A DNA stretch of 64,000 bases from CAWKGV01 sp963849305 (lineage in GTDB: Bacteria > Pseudomonadota > Alphaproteobacteria > Acetobacterales > Acetobacteraceae). The notes under the pieces are model-generated. The model ran no database searches. It was given only the letters and a program-made list of their open reading frames with translations, and had not been told where the DNA came from. Of the stretch, positions 44,254-52,691 are shown piece by piece. The stretch lies in contig CAWKGV010000003.1 in assembly GCA_963849305.1 (NCBI GenBank), forward strand, positions 558,001 to 622,000, written 5' to 3'. The position numbers and the translations under genes were made by a program. The stretch's first letter is position 1; every line of letters begins with the position of its first letter.

Positions 44254-45815
44254 CGGACGCCGCGCGCCCGCAGCCGTCGCAACCCAGCGTTCTTCCGTTC
44301 GCGGTGATGTGCGTCGGGATGTTCATCGCATTGCTGGACATCCAGATCGTCGCCTCGTCGCTGCAGGACATCGGCGGCGGGCTGTCGGCGGCGCAGGATC
44401 AGATCAGTTGGGTGCAGACCGCTTATCTGATCGCCGAGATCATCATGATCCCGCTCTCGGGCTGGCTCACGCGCGTCTTCTCGACCCGTTGGCTGTTCAC
44501 CGCCTCCGCCGCCGGCTTTACCCTGTCGAGCATGTTGTGCGGGATCGCCTGGAACATCCAGAGCATGATCCTGTTCCGCGCGCTTCAAGGGCTGCTCGGC
44601 GCGTCGATGATCCCGACGGTCTTCACCTCATCCTTCTACTACTTCCAGGGACCGCGCCGCGTCTATTCGGCGGCCGTGGTCGGCACCATCGCCTCCATCG
44701 CGCCCACGCTGGGGCCGGTGATCGGCGGTTGGATCACCGACACGCTCAACTGGCACTGGCTGTTCTACATTAACCTGGCGCCCGGTCTCGCGGTGACTGC
44801 ACTAGTGCCGCTCCTGGTCAGGATCGACAAACCCGATCTCTCGCTTCTAAAGGGCGCAGATTATCCCGGCATCATCCTGATGGCGCTTGGCCTCGGCACT
44901 CTCGATTACGTGCTCGAGGAAGGAACGCGCTGGAACTGGTTCAGCAACTCGACGATCCGCGACTGCGCCTGGATAGCGGGGATTTCGCTCGGGCTGTTCG
45001 TGATCCGCAGTCTGAGCTCCAGGAATCCCGTGATGGACTTTCGGGCGCTGCGCAACCGCAACTTCGCGCTGGGCTGCCTGCTGTCGTTCATTACCGGCAT
45101 CGGGATCTTCACCACCATCTATCTGACGCCGCTCTTTCTTGGCTATGTGCGCGGGTTCAGCGCGTGGCAGACCGGGGTCGCGGTGTTCTCGACCGGCGCC
45201 GCTTCCTTGCTCGGGACGCCGATCTACGTCGCGCTCGCCCGCAAGCTCGATGCGCGTTGGCTCATGATGTTCGGGATGGCCTGTTTTGGCCTGGCCATGT
45301 GGAGCTACAGCTTCATCACCCATGACTGGGGCGGGGCGCAGCTTCTGGTTCCGCAAGTCCTGCGCGGCTTCCCGCAGGTCTTCGTGGTCGCGCCAGCCGT
45401 TACCCTTGGCCTCGGCAGTCTATCGCCGGAGCGTCTCCAATACGCGAGCGGTTTGTTCAACATGATGCGCAACCTGGGCGGCGCGGTTGGGATCGCGGTC
45501 AGCGCGGCGATCATCAACGCTCAGACCAATTTCCATTTCCTGATGATCGCCTCGAACCTGACGCCGGCGAACGCCGCGATGCAGCGGTTCATGCAAGACA
45601 CGACGCAGCGTTATGCCGGGCTTCCAGGAAACTCGGACCTGGGGCATGAGGCCGCCCTCAAGCAGCTCTGGCAACTCGCCTACCGCGAGGCATCGACGCT
45701 CGCGTATGCGGACGCGTTCCGCGCCATCATGCTTGCCTTCATTGTCGCTACCCTGCTGGTGCCGTTGCTGCGCAAAGTAGTCGCCCCGGTCGGCCCGCGC
45801 CCCGAGGCGCACTAA
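44250..45815 (+). CDS. emrB: DHA2-family drug:H+ antiporter, EmrB-like
   Basis: 521 residues with 14 predicted membrane helices, the DHA2 number. Motifs: MFIALLDIQIVASSLQDI in helix 1, WVQTAYLIAEIIMIPLSGWL, RALQGLLGASMIPT, and motif C-like GPVIGGWITDTLNWHW. It exports hydrophobic toxic compounds using the proton gradient, with the adjacent EmrA. Last gene of the HxlR-emrAB cassette. Confidence 0.93.
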   Translation: MTDAARPQPSQPSVLPFAVMCVGMFIALLDIQIVASSLQDIGGGLSAAQDQISWVQTAYLIAEIIMIPLSGWLTRVFSTRWLFTASAAGFTLSSMLCGIAWNIQSMILFRALQGLLGASMIPTVFTSSFYYFQGPRRVYSAAVVGTIASIAPTLGPVIGGWITDTLNWHWLFYINLAPGLAVTALVPLLVRIDKPDLSLLKGADYPGIILMALGLGTLDYVLEEGTRWNWFSNSTIRDCAWIAGISLGLFVIRSLSSRNPVMDFRALRNRNFALGCLLSFITGIGIFTTIYLTPLFLGYVRGFSAWQTGVAVFSTGAASLLGTPIYVALARKLDARWLMMFGMACFGLAMWSYSFITHDWGGAQLLVPQVLRGFPQVFVVAPAVTLGLGSLSPERLQYASGLFNMMRNLGGAVGIAVSAAIINAQTNFHFLMIASNLTPANAAMQRFMQDTTQRYAGLPGNSDLGHEAALKQLWQLAYREASTLAYADAFRAIMLAFIVATLLVPLLRKVVAPVGPRPEAH

Positions 45816-45845
45816 GGTGCGCGGCGCTGCCCGAATAATCGCGGC

Positions 45846-46718
45846 TCATGGCCGTGAGGCGGAGAGCGAGTAGGAGAGCGGCAGCCACGGCTTGTCCGGC
45901 CAACGGTAGAGGCCCGCCTCATCCCTCACCAAGCAGTCGAACATGCGCCAGGGAATTGCGTCATGCTCGTGCAGCCAGTCGAGCCGGAGTCCCAACTCGA
46001 TCAGCGCCGTTACCACGTCGCCGAGCGGGTGTAGCCATTGGTGTGTCGTGGCGTTTTGTAGCCGCGCGGTCGGGTCGGCGTAGTCGCGCGGATCGACCTC
46101 GATCTGCCGGGCGCGGCCGAGATAGGGCATATAGAAGCCGGGGCGGCGGTCCGGTGGCACGGCGGTGGAGTCGTCGAACGCGAGGGCGACCGGGTGGCCC
46201 TCGGCGAAGTAGAACGACCCGCCCGGCTTGAGGAAGTGCGCGACCACCTTGGCCCAGGCACGAATGTCCGGAAGCCACGGGATCGCACCGAACGTGACGA
46301 ACACGCGGTCGAAGCCGCCCGGCTCCGGGATCGCGCTGGGGGCGTCGTACACGTCCGCCTCGATGAACCGGACGCGGTCGGCGAGGCCGAGTTCAGCGGC
46401 GAGACCGCGCGCGGCCGCGATCGCGGGAGTCGAGAAATCCAATCCGACCACCTCCGCGCCGCGCTGCGCCAGGGCCAGGGTATCGGTGCCGATGTGGCAT
46501 TGCAGATGGAGCACGCGCAGACCGGCCACCGGCCCCAACTCGTCGTCCACAATGCGCAGCCGCTTGTTCCCGGCACGCAGCGCGGCGAATTCGTAGTCCG
46601 AGCCTGGCCCGAGATGCACCGGCACCCGCTCATCCCAGTTCGCCCGGTTCAGAGTGCGCCAATCGGCTTCGTCGGCGCCGCTCAGGGCGGCGGTTCGGCC
46701 TTCTTTACCGCTTGCCAT
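45846..46718 (-). CDS. SAM-dependent methyltransferase, class I
   Basis: 290 residues. Rossmann methyltransferase motifs: VLHLQCHIGTDTLALAQRGA (motif I), VVGLDFSTPAI (post I), VRFIEADVYDA, and GGFDRVFVTFGAIPWLPD (motif IV). The HLQCHIG form is typical of a common bacterial small-molecule methyltransferase group. The target is unknown. Its start overlaps the mazG 3' end by 37 bp in a different frame, so the two are probably cotranscribed. Confidence 0.82.
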   Translation of the reverse strand: MASGKEGRTAALSGADEADWRTLNRANWDERVPVHLGPGSDYEFAALRAGNKRLRIVDDELGPVAGLRVLHLQCHIGTDTLALAQRGAEVVGLDFSTPAIAAARGLAAELGLADRVRFIEADVYDAPSAIPEPGGFDRVFVTFGAIPWLPDIRAWAKVVAHFLKPGGSFYFAEGHPVALAFDDSTAVPPDRRPGFYMPYLGRARQIEVDPRDYADPTARLQNATTHQWLHPLGDVVTALIELGLRLDWLHEHDAIPWRMFDCLVRDEAGLYRWPDKPWLPLSYSLSASRP

Positions 46719-47491
46719 TCGGCTTCCATTTCCTCCAGCGGCATCTCAGCGAGCGTTCTTCCGTCCGCTTCGGCGCGTTGTTCCATCGCGCCGAAGCGAC
46801 GCGCGAACTTTCGGTTGGCGTGACGCAGGCACTCTTCGGGGTCCAGATCGAGCTTGCGCGCCAAATTGGCCAGCACGAACAGCAGATCGCCCACCTCGTC
46901 GGTGAGCCGTGTCGGATCGGCGGCCGGCAGTTCGGCACGCAGTTCGGCGGTCTCCTCCTCCAGCTTGTCGAGCACAGCGGCGGCATCCGGCCAGTCGAAG
47001 CCGACCCGGGCGGCGCGCGCCGTCAGCTTGACGGCGCGCGTCAGGGCCGGGAGTGCGGCCGGCACCCCGGCGAGAATGCCGTTCTCTGCCCTGGCCCTGC
47101 GCTCCGCGTGTTTCTGGGTCTCCCAGGCGATGGGCCGCGCTTGGGCATCGCCGGCCGCCGCATCGGCGAACACATGGGGGTGGCGCCGGACCATCTTGTC
47201 GGCGATCGCGCGAGCCACATCGGCGAAGGCGAATCGGCCTTCCTCCTCCGCCATGCGGGCATGATAGACGACCTGGAACAGCAGGTCGCCCAGCTCATCC
47301 GGCAGCGCGGCGAAGTCTCGCCGGGCGATCGCGTCCGCGACCTCGTACGCCTCCTCGATGGTGTAGGGGGCGATGGTGGCGAAGCTCTGCTCCTTGTCCC
47401 ACGGGCAGCCGTGCTCCGGGTCGCGCAGCGCGGTCATGATGTCGAGGAGACGGCGAAGCTCTACCTCGGTCTTGGGTCGGTCATCTTGCAT
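46682..47491 (-). CDS. mazG: Nucleoside triphosphate pyrophosphohydrolase MazG
   Basis: 269 residues from the ATG at 47491, giving the usual length; the open frame extends 12 codons further. Two MazG all-alpha domains: LRDPEHGCPWDKEQSFATIAP with EEAYEVADAI and DELGDLLFQVVYHARMAEEE, then VGFDWPD, LEEETAELRAEL and DEVGDLLFVLANLARKL. The ExxE/ExxD metal ligands are intact in both. It hydrolyses non-canonical NTPs. Confidence 0.94.
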   Translation of the reverse strand: MQDDRPKTEVELRRLLDIMTALRDPEHGCPWDKEQSFATIAPYTIEEAYEVADAIARRDFAALPDELGDLLFQVVYHARMAEEEGRFAFADVARAIADKMVRRHPHVFADAAAGDAQARPIAWETQKHAERRARAENGILAGVPAALPALTRAVKLTARAARVGFDWPDAAAVLDKLEEETAELRAELPAADPTRLTDEVGDLLFVLANLARKLDLDPEECLRHANRKFARRFGAMEQRAEADGRTLAEMPLEEMEAEWQAVKKAEPPP

Positions 47492-47545
47492 GAAGGAGGC
47501 GATACGAGCGCGGGACGCAGCGCGCAAGCGCCACGCTCATGAGAC

Positions 47546-48847
47546 TCACCTTGTACCAGCCGGGACTACTGAACTGTCTTCTCCAATCGTTTGTCGTTGC
47601 AAGACAACAATCCTGTTAGTGTTTGTCCCCTTTGCGTTGTTCCTGACGCCCCAGCAGTTCGCCGTTTTGGTGAATTCCTGCTGGTTCACCATCACGAACA
47701 GGGGGTTGAAAGGCAGTCCTTCCGCAGCGTCCCATACCGGACGTTCAAGAAGGACCTTGCCGTTACGGACTTCGCCAACCTCGAAGGCGACGTGCCCGCC
47801 CGGCTTTACCACTCGCGCCAGTTCGTTCAGCGTATCTCGAACCATATTCTGCCACCCTAGCTCGGTTCGGTGGTGCGCGATCGCAACGCTTGCCACGTCG
47901 ATTCCGGCGAACCAGCTTCTGAGCCAGTTGTCTTCGGCGTATTGCACTATGTCGAGGAATGGTGGGGAGGTGACCACCAACTGGACCGAACTGCCGGCGA
48001 TCGCAGGTGTCGATTGCGCTGTGCCGATGGTCAATAGCGCCGGCGGGTGGGCTGTGATGGGCCCGTCGCTCAGCAGTGACACGGTCTTTCTCAAGATCAG
48101 CTTCTTTACGTCGCGGTCGGGGGGTGTTTGTCCCCTCCGTTCATTGATTTTCCGCTGCGACTGAGCTGACACCGCCTGATTCGGCGGAAGCGTGTAAACA
48201 GAGAAGAAGCCCCGTGAATGGCCAGTCAATCGGTTGATCGCCACCATCCTAATCCAGTCGTCCACCGGGTCCGGGGTGCGATCCAATGGACTTCGCTCAA
48301 TCAGCCAACAGCGGAGCGCGGAGATGTGACGCAACGTTCGCGGGCTATAGAAAGCGAGGAGTTCGGGCTCATTGATTTTCCCCTCATCCCACCTGATTTG
48401 GTCCAACCTGCGAGCAACCTCGCTTAGCGTCGGTGGTGTCAACCGGGGGCGGCTGAGAAGGACACTCAGGGGATTTATATCGTTGCCGATCGGCTGTCGG
48501 CCCATGAGAGCCGCCTGGACGGGAGTTGTTCCTCGCCCCATGAATGGATCGTAGACGGCGTCACCGAGCCTGGTCAGACGCTTAATGAAGAACTCGGGAA
48601 GCTGCGGTTTGAAGCACGCTCGGTAGCTCACCTCGTGGATTGAATGGGCTTGACGCTGACCTGAGGTCCAGAATTCGTTGATCAGGTATCGGATCGCGCC
48701 TTCCCACACTTGGATCGAAGGCCGTCCGAATGCATTGTAATACCGCACGGTTTCAACGAATGGCGAGGCTACTTCACGGCTTGCGGATTCCGGACCGGCG
48801 GGAGCGCGCTCGAACAGGGGGAGCGTGTCGGGAGGCGAGTCGGTCAT
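47546..48847 (-). CDS. DNA methyltransferase (N4-cytosine/N6-adenine), apparently orphan
   Basis: 433 residues from the ATG at 48847 (MTDSPPDTLPLFERAP). SAM-binding motif DPFMGRGTTPVQAALMGR comes first (about residue 100), followed by DINPLSVL; the catalytic TSPPFLDIVQYAEDNW comes about 200 residues later. This order, with a long stretch between, suggests the target-recognition region lies in the middle. VKPGGHVAFEVGEVRNG is a later core motif. No restriction endonuclease or specificity gene is adjacent. Base composition is visibly less G+C-rich than the neighbours, a sign of transfer. It interrupts the mazG-secF stretch. Confidence 0.85.
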   Translation of the reverse strand: MTDSPPDTLPLFERAPAGPESASREVASPFVETVRYYNAFGRPSIQVWEGAIRYLINEFWTSGQRQAHSIHEVSYRACFKPQLPEFFIKRLTRLGDAVYDPFMGRGTTPVQAALMGRQPIGNDINPLSVLLSRPRLTPPTLSEVARRLDQIRWDEGKINEPELLAFYSPRTLRHISALRCWLIERSPLDRTPDPVDDWIRMVAINRLTGHSRGFFSVYTLPPNQAVSAQSQRKINERRGQTPPDRDVKKLILRKTVSLLSDGPITAHPPALLTIGTAQSTPAIAGSSVQLVVTSPPFLDIVQYAEDNWLRSWFAGIDVASVAIAHHRTELGWQNMVRDTLNELARVVKPGGHVAFEVGEVRNGKVLLERPVWDAAEGLPFNPLFVMVNQQEFTKTANCWGVRNNAKGTNTNRIVVLQRQTIGEDSSVVPAGTR

Positions 48848-48978
48848 AATAGATTTTAGCCGACATCCCGAATTCCTGCGTGAGCGCACGTCAATTTTGG
48901 CGTCATCGGCTCCTGAACCGAAGGCCTCAATGCTCGCGCATCCGCGCGCACAACCGTGGTGCGGCATCGCTCATTACG

Positions 48979-49947
48979 TTATGGCCTAACAGCGGGTTTC
49001 TCGCGCGCCTTCGCCACGGGCGCGGCGACCGTGTCGCGGCGCAGCCGGTGTTCGCCCAGGAACAGCAGGATCGGGGCAGCGATGAAGATCGAGGACGTGG
49101 TGCCAACCACGATCCCAAACAGCATCACCCAGGCAAAGCCCGAGATCGACTGACCCCCGAATAGCGCCAACGGCAGCGCCGCCAGAAACACCGTCATCGA
49201 GGTGCCGATCGTGCGGTTCAGGGTCTCATTGATCGACAAGTCGATCAGGTCGCGCAGCGGCATGGTCTTGTATTTGCGCAGGTTCTCCCGCACCCGGTCA
49301 TAGACCACCACCTTGTCGTTGGTGGAGTAGCCGAGGATGGTCAGGATCGCCGCCACCATCACCAAGTCGAAGTCGAATCGCGTGACCGCCAGGAAGCCAA
49401 TCGCCTTGGTGACATCCAGGATCAGTGTCACCACCGCGCCAACCGCGAACTGCCACTCGAAGCGGAACCAGATATAAACCAGGATCATCAGCAAGCTGAT
49501 CACTAAGGCCAGGATGCCGTTGCGCAACAGCTCGGCCGAGACCGAGGCGCCAATGGCCTGGGTGCTGAGCACTTTCGACCCCGGTTGCGCCTTCTCGACC
49601 GCGGCGCGTACGTGCTCCACCTGCTGCTGCGTCGCCGCCGCGTTCGGCTGGCTGCCGATCCGGATCAGCACGTCGTCCGGGTTGCCGAACCGCTGCACGC
49701 CTTGTTCGCCGACGTGCTCGGCGGCCAGCGCGGCCCGGATCGCGGGGATGTCGGCCGGCGCCGGCGTGCGTACCTCCATCACCACGCCGCCGGCGAAGTC
49801 GATGCCGAGATGCAGCCCTGGATGGAAGAACAAGATGATCGAGGCGGTGGACAAAATCGCCGAGACGATCAGGCCCATGAACCGGCCGCGCATGAAATGG
49901 ATGCGTGTGTTGTCCGGAACCAGGCGGAGGCGGGGGCGGATGAGCAT
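48979..49947 (-). CDS. secF: Protein translocase subunit SecF
   Basis: 322 residues with six membrane helices. SecF features: GIDFAGGVVMEVRT at the start of the periplasmic domain, TQAIGASVSAELLRNG, DVTKAIGFLAVTRFDFDL, and STNDKVVVYDRVRENLRK, ending with LFGGQSISGFAWVMLFGIVVGTTSS. With SecD it uses the proton gradient to drive late translocation. It lies 5 bp after secD. Confidence 0.96.
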   Translation of the reverse strand: MLIRPRLRLVPDNTRIHFMRGRFMGLIVSAILSTASIILFFHPGLHLGIDFAGGVVMEVRTPAPADIPAIRAALAAEHVGEQGVQRFGNPDDVLIRIGSQPNAAATQQQVEHVRAAVEKAQPGSKVLSTQAIGASVSAELLRNGILALVISLLMILVYIWFRFEWQFAVGAVVTLILDVTKAIGFLAVTRFDFDLVMVAAILTILGYSTNDKVVVYDRVRENLRKYKTMPLRDLIDLSINETLNRTIGTSMTVFLAALPLALFGGQSISGFAWVMLFGIVVGTTSSIFIAAPILLFLGEHRLRRDTVAAPVAKAREKPAVRP

Positions 49948-49952
49948 GGCGG

Positions 49953-51530
49953 TCAGACCGGAAGCAGCCGAGGCCGGGTCGCGATATACCAGCGCGAGAC
50001 CAGCAGCCGCGTCAGCATCCAGGCGGTGAACAGGCTGGTGGCGATCCCCACGGTGATCGTGACCGCGAAGCCTCGCACCGGGCCGGAGCCGAAGATGAAC
50101 AGCATCACATGGGCCAGGAACGCCGTGGCGTTGGAGTCGAAGATCGTGCGGTAAGCGCGCTGGAACCCGTGCTCCAGTGCCGCGAGCGGCGGTCGGCCGA
50201 GCCGCTGCTCCTCGCGGATGCGCTCGTTGATCAGGATGTTGGCGTCCACCGCCATCCCCAGGGTGAGCAGGATACCGGCCATGCCCGGCAAGGTCAGCGT
50301 CGCCTGCAACAGCGACATGATGGCCAGGATCAGGATCAGGTTAATTACCAGCACGAGGTTCGCGAACCAGCCGAACAGGCCATAGAAAAAGCCCATGAAC
50401 ACGATCACCAGTACGAACCCAACGCCGAGCGAAATGGCACCAGCCCGGATCGCGTCGGCGCCCAGTTCGGGGCCGATCGTGTTCTCCTCGATCACTGTCA
50501 GCGGCGCGGGCAATGCGCCCGCGCGCAGCAGGAGGGCCAGGTCGCTCGCCGTCTGGGCGGTGAAATTGCCGCTGATCTGACCCCGTCCGCCGGTGATCGG
50601 TTCGCGGATCACCGGGGCGCTGATCACCTTCCCGTCCAGCACGATGGCGAATGGGCGGCCGACATTGGCGCGCGTGATATCGGCGAAGCGCCGCGCACCC
50701 ACCGAGTTGAACGCGAAGTTCACCACCCATTGCCCGGTCTGCTGGTCGGTCGCGGCCCGTGCGTCGGTCAGGTCACCGCCGTCCACGTCCACCCGAGTGC
50801 GCACGGCGATGCGGTGCTGCGGATTGTCCTGCATCGGCAGGTATTCGACCCCCGGCGGGGGCGGGGTGCCGGAGGCCGGATTGGCCGACGGATCAACCAG
50901 CTGGAAGGTCATATGGGCGGTCTTGCCCAGCAACTGCTTGATGTGCTCCGGATCGCCCACGCCCGGAAGCTGGACCACGATACGCTCCGCGCCTTCGCGG
51001 CTCACCTGCGGATCGACCACGCCGGTCTCGTCGATGCGGCGGCGCACGATTTCGATCGACTGCTGCACCGCCGCCGACGCGCGCTCGTTCAGTGCCACGG
51101 GCGAGAGCGTGAGCGTGATCGTGCCATCGGTTTGCGAGGCGATCTGGATATCCGGGATGCCGGTCGGGCTCTCGGATTGCACCAGCGGACGCAGCGCCGC
51201 GACCGCTGCCTGCGTCTTGGTCGGATCGCGCACCTGAAGCAGCACGCGGTTCCGATCCGCCTGGGTCTCCGCTGTACGATAGAAGATGTCGGCCTTGCGT
51301 AACCCGTCGCGCGCGCTATCGAGCAATCCCGCCAGCCGCTCCTTGACCACGGCATTCATGTCCACTTGCATCAGCAGATAGCTGCCGCCCTGCAAGTCGA
51401 GCCCGAGCCGCACCTGCCGCCACGGCAGCCAGGGTGCCGGTGCCCGCGCGATATTGGGCACGCACAGCAGCGCGCCGAGCAGGCATACGGCGAGCACGAG
51501 CCAAGTCCTGGCGCGACTGAAATAGAGCAT
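49953..51530 (-). CDS. secD: Protein translocase subunit SecD
   Basis: 525 residues. An N-terminal helix, then LGLDLQGGSYLLMQVD and the large periplasmic P1 domain (EIVRRRIDETGVVDPQVSREG, VQLPGVGDPEHIKQLLGKTA), then AGALPAPLTVIEENTIGPELG and the helix block with GMAVDANILINERIREE. Classic SecD order. Transcribed towards secF; the plus-strand Gfo/Idh gene is divergent. Confidence 0.96.
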   Translation of the reverse strand: MLYFSRARTWLVLAVCLLGALLCVPNIARAPAPWLPWRQVRLGLDLQGGSYLLMQVDMNAVVKERLAGLLDSARDGLRKADIFYRTAETQADRNRVLLQVRDPTKTQAAVAALRPLVQSESPTGIPDIQIASQTDGTITLTLSPVALNERASAAVQQSIEIVRRRIDETGVVDPQVSREGAERIVVQLPGVGDPEHIKQLLGKTAHMTFQLVDPSANPASGTPPPPGVEYLPMQDNPQHRIAVRTRVDVDGGDLTDARAATDQQTGQWVVNFAFNSVGARRFADITRANVGRPFAIVLDGKVISAPVIREPITGGRGQISGNFTAQTASDLALLLRAGALPAPLTVIEENTIGPELGADAIRAGAISLGVGFVLVIVFMGFFYGLFGWFANLVLVINLILILAIMSLLQATLTLPGMAGILLTLGMAVDANILINERIREEQRLGRPPLAALEHGFQRAYRTIFDSNATAFLAHVMLFIFGSGPVRGFAVTITVGIATSLFTAWMLTRLLVSRWYIATRPRLLPV

Positions 51531-51686
51531 GTGAGGCGGAAGGCTCCCGAGTCTTCAAATGGGCGCGCGGAGAATGGCGACGCGACCTTCCTCGCGCAAC
51601 CCTGACTTCAGGGCTGGCGCGGGCCGAGCCGCCGCCATATCGAAGCGCGGGACCGCCAGCAGGGCGGACGCGGTGAAGAGGAGTCC

Positions 51687-52691
51687 ATGGCGCGGAAACG
51701 GCTGCGCGTCGGGGTGGTCGGGGCCGGCCATTTCGGGCGGTTCCATGCGCTGAAGCTAGCCGCCTCGGCGCGCGCGAGCCTGGCGGGGGTGTGCGACCGC
51801 CATGCCGAACGGGCCAAGACCGTCGGCTGGGAGGCCGGCGCCCCGGCGCTCGGGTTCGACCCCCTGCTCGCCGCCTGCGACGCGCTGGTGGTGGCCGTGC
51901 CGGCGGCGGCGCATCACCCGATCGCCGCCGCCGCGCTCCGGGCGGGCAAGCATGTGCTGGTGGAGAAGCCGATCGCGGCGACCTTGGCCGAGGCGGATGA
52001 GCTGGCGGCGCTCGCTGGGGCGCGGAGGCTGGTACTCCAGGTCGGCCATCTGGAGCGGTTCTCGGCAGCCCACGGCGCGCTCGCGGGGCGGATCGGCCGG
52101 CCGCTCTACATCGAGGCGAGCCGGCTCGCGCCGTTCAAGCCGCGCGGCACGGACGTCTCCGTGATCCTCGACCTCATGATCCACGATCTCGATTTGGTGC
52201 TGGCTCTGGTGGAGAGCCCGATCGAGGCCGTGGACGCGCTGGGGGCGCCGGTGGCCAGCGTGCATGAGGACATTGCCAACGCGCGCTTGCGCTTCGCCTC
52301 GGGGGCCGTGGCCACGATCACCGCCAGCCGCGTGTCGCCGCGCGTGGAGCGGCGGATGCGCGTCTTCGCCGAGCACGGCTACCTGGCGGTGGATTTCGCC
52401 GCGCGCCGGCTGACGCTGGTTGGACGGGGGCGAGGGCGGCCGATCCCGAACCTCCCCGGTTTCGGCGGCGAGGAGGTGTCGTGGGAGGAACACGACGCGC
52501 TGGCAGCCGAGCACGCCGCCTTCATCGCGTCCGTGCTCGACGGCGCGCCAGTGGCGGTGGACGCCGCCGCGGGTCGGCGGGCGCTGGAGGCGGCGCTGAT
52601 GGTGGGCGAGGCGATGGCGGCGACCCGACGACGGATGTGCGCGTCAGGGCTGATCCAGCAGATCGAGCACGGCGGCGGCGGCGGCCTCTGA
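51687..52691 (+). CDS. Gfo/Idh/MocA oxidoreductase, possibly UDP-GlcNAc 3-dehydrogenase (GnnA-like)
   Basis: 334 residues. NAD-binding Rossmann motif VGVVGAGHFGRFH, then the signature EKPIAATLAEADEL and a C-terminal dimer domain with DLMIHDLDLVLALV. A Gfo/Idh gene beside lpxB in alphaproteobacteria is often the GnnA enzyme that oxidises UDP-GlcNAc at C3, leading to 2,3-diamino lipid A. The aminotransferase GnnB is not here, so this is inference from position. Convergent with lpxB, overlapping its 3' end by 48 bp. Confidence 0.82.
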   Translation: MARKRLRVGVVGAGHFGRFHALKLAASARASLAGVCDRHAERAKTVGWEAGAPALGFDPLLAACDALVVAVPAAAHHPIAAAALRAGKHVLVEKPIAATLAEADELAALAGARRLVLQVGHLERFSAAHGALAGRIGRPLYIEASRLAPFKPRGTDVSVILDLMIHDLDLVLALVESPIEAVDALGAPVASVHEDIANARLRFASGAVATITASRVSPRVERRMRVFAEHGYLAVDFAARRLTLVGRGRGRPIPNLPGFGGEEVSWEEHDALAAEHAAFIASVLDGAPVAVDAAAGRRALEAALMVGEAMAATRRRMCASGLIQQIEHGGGGGL

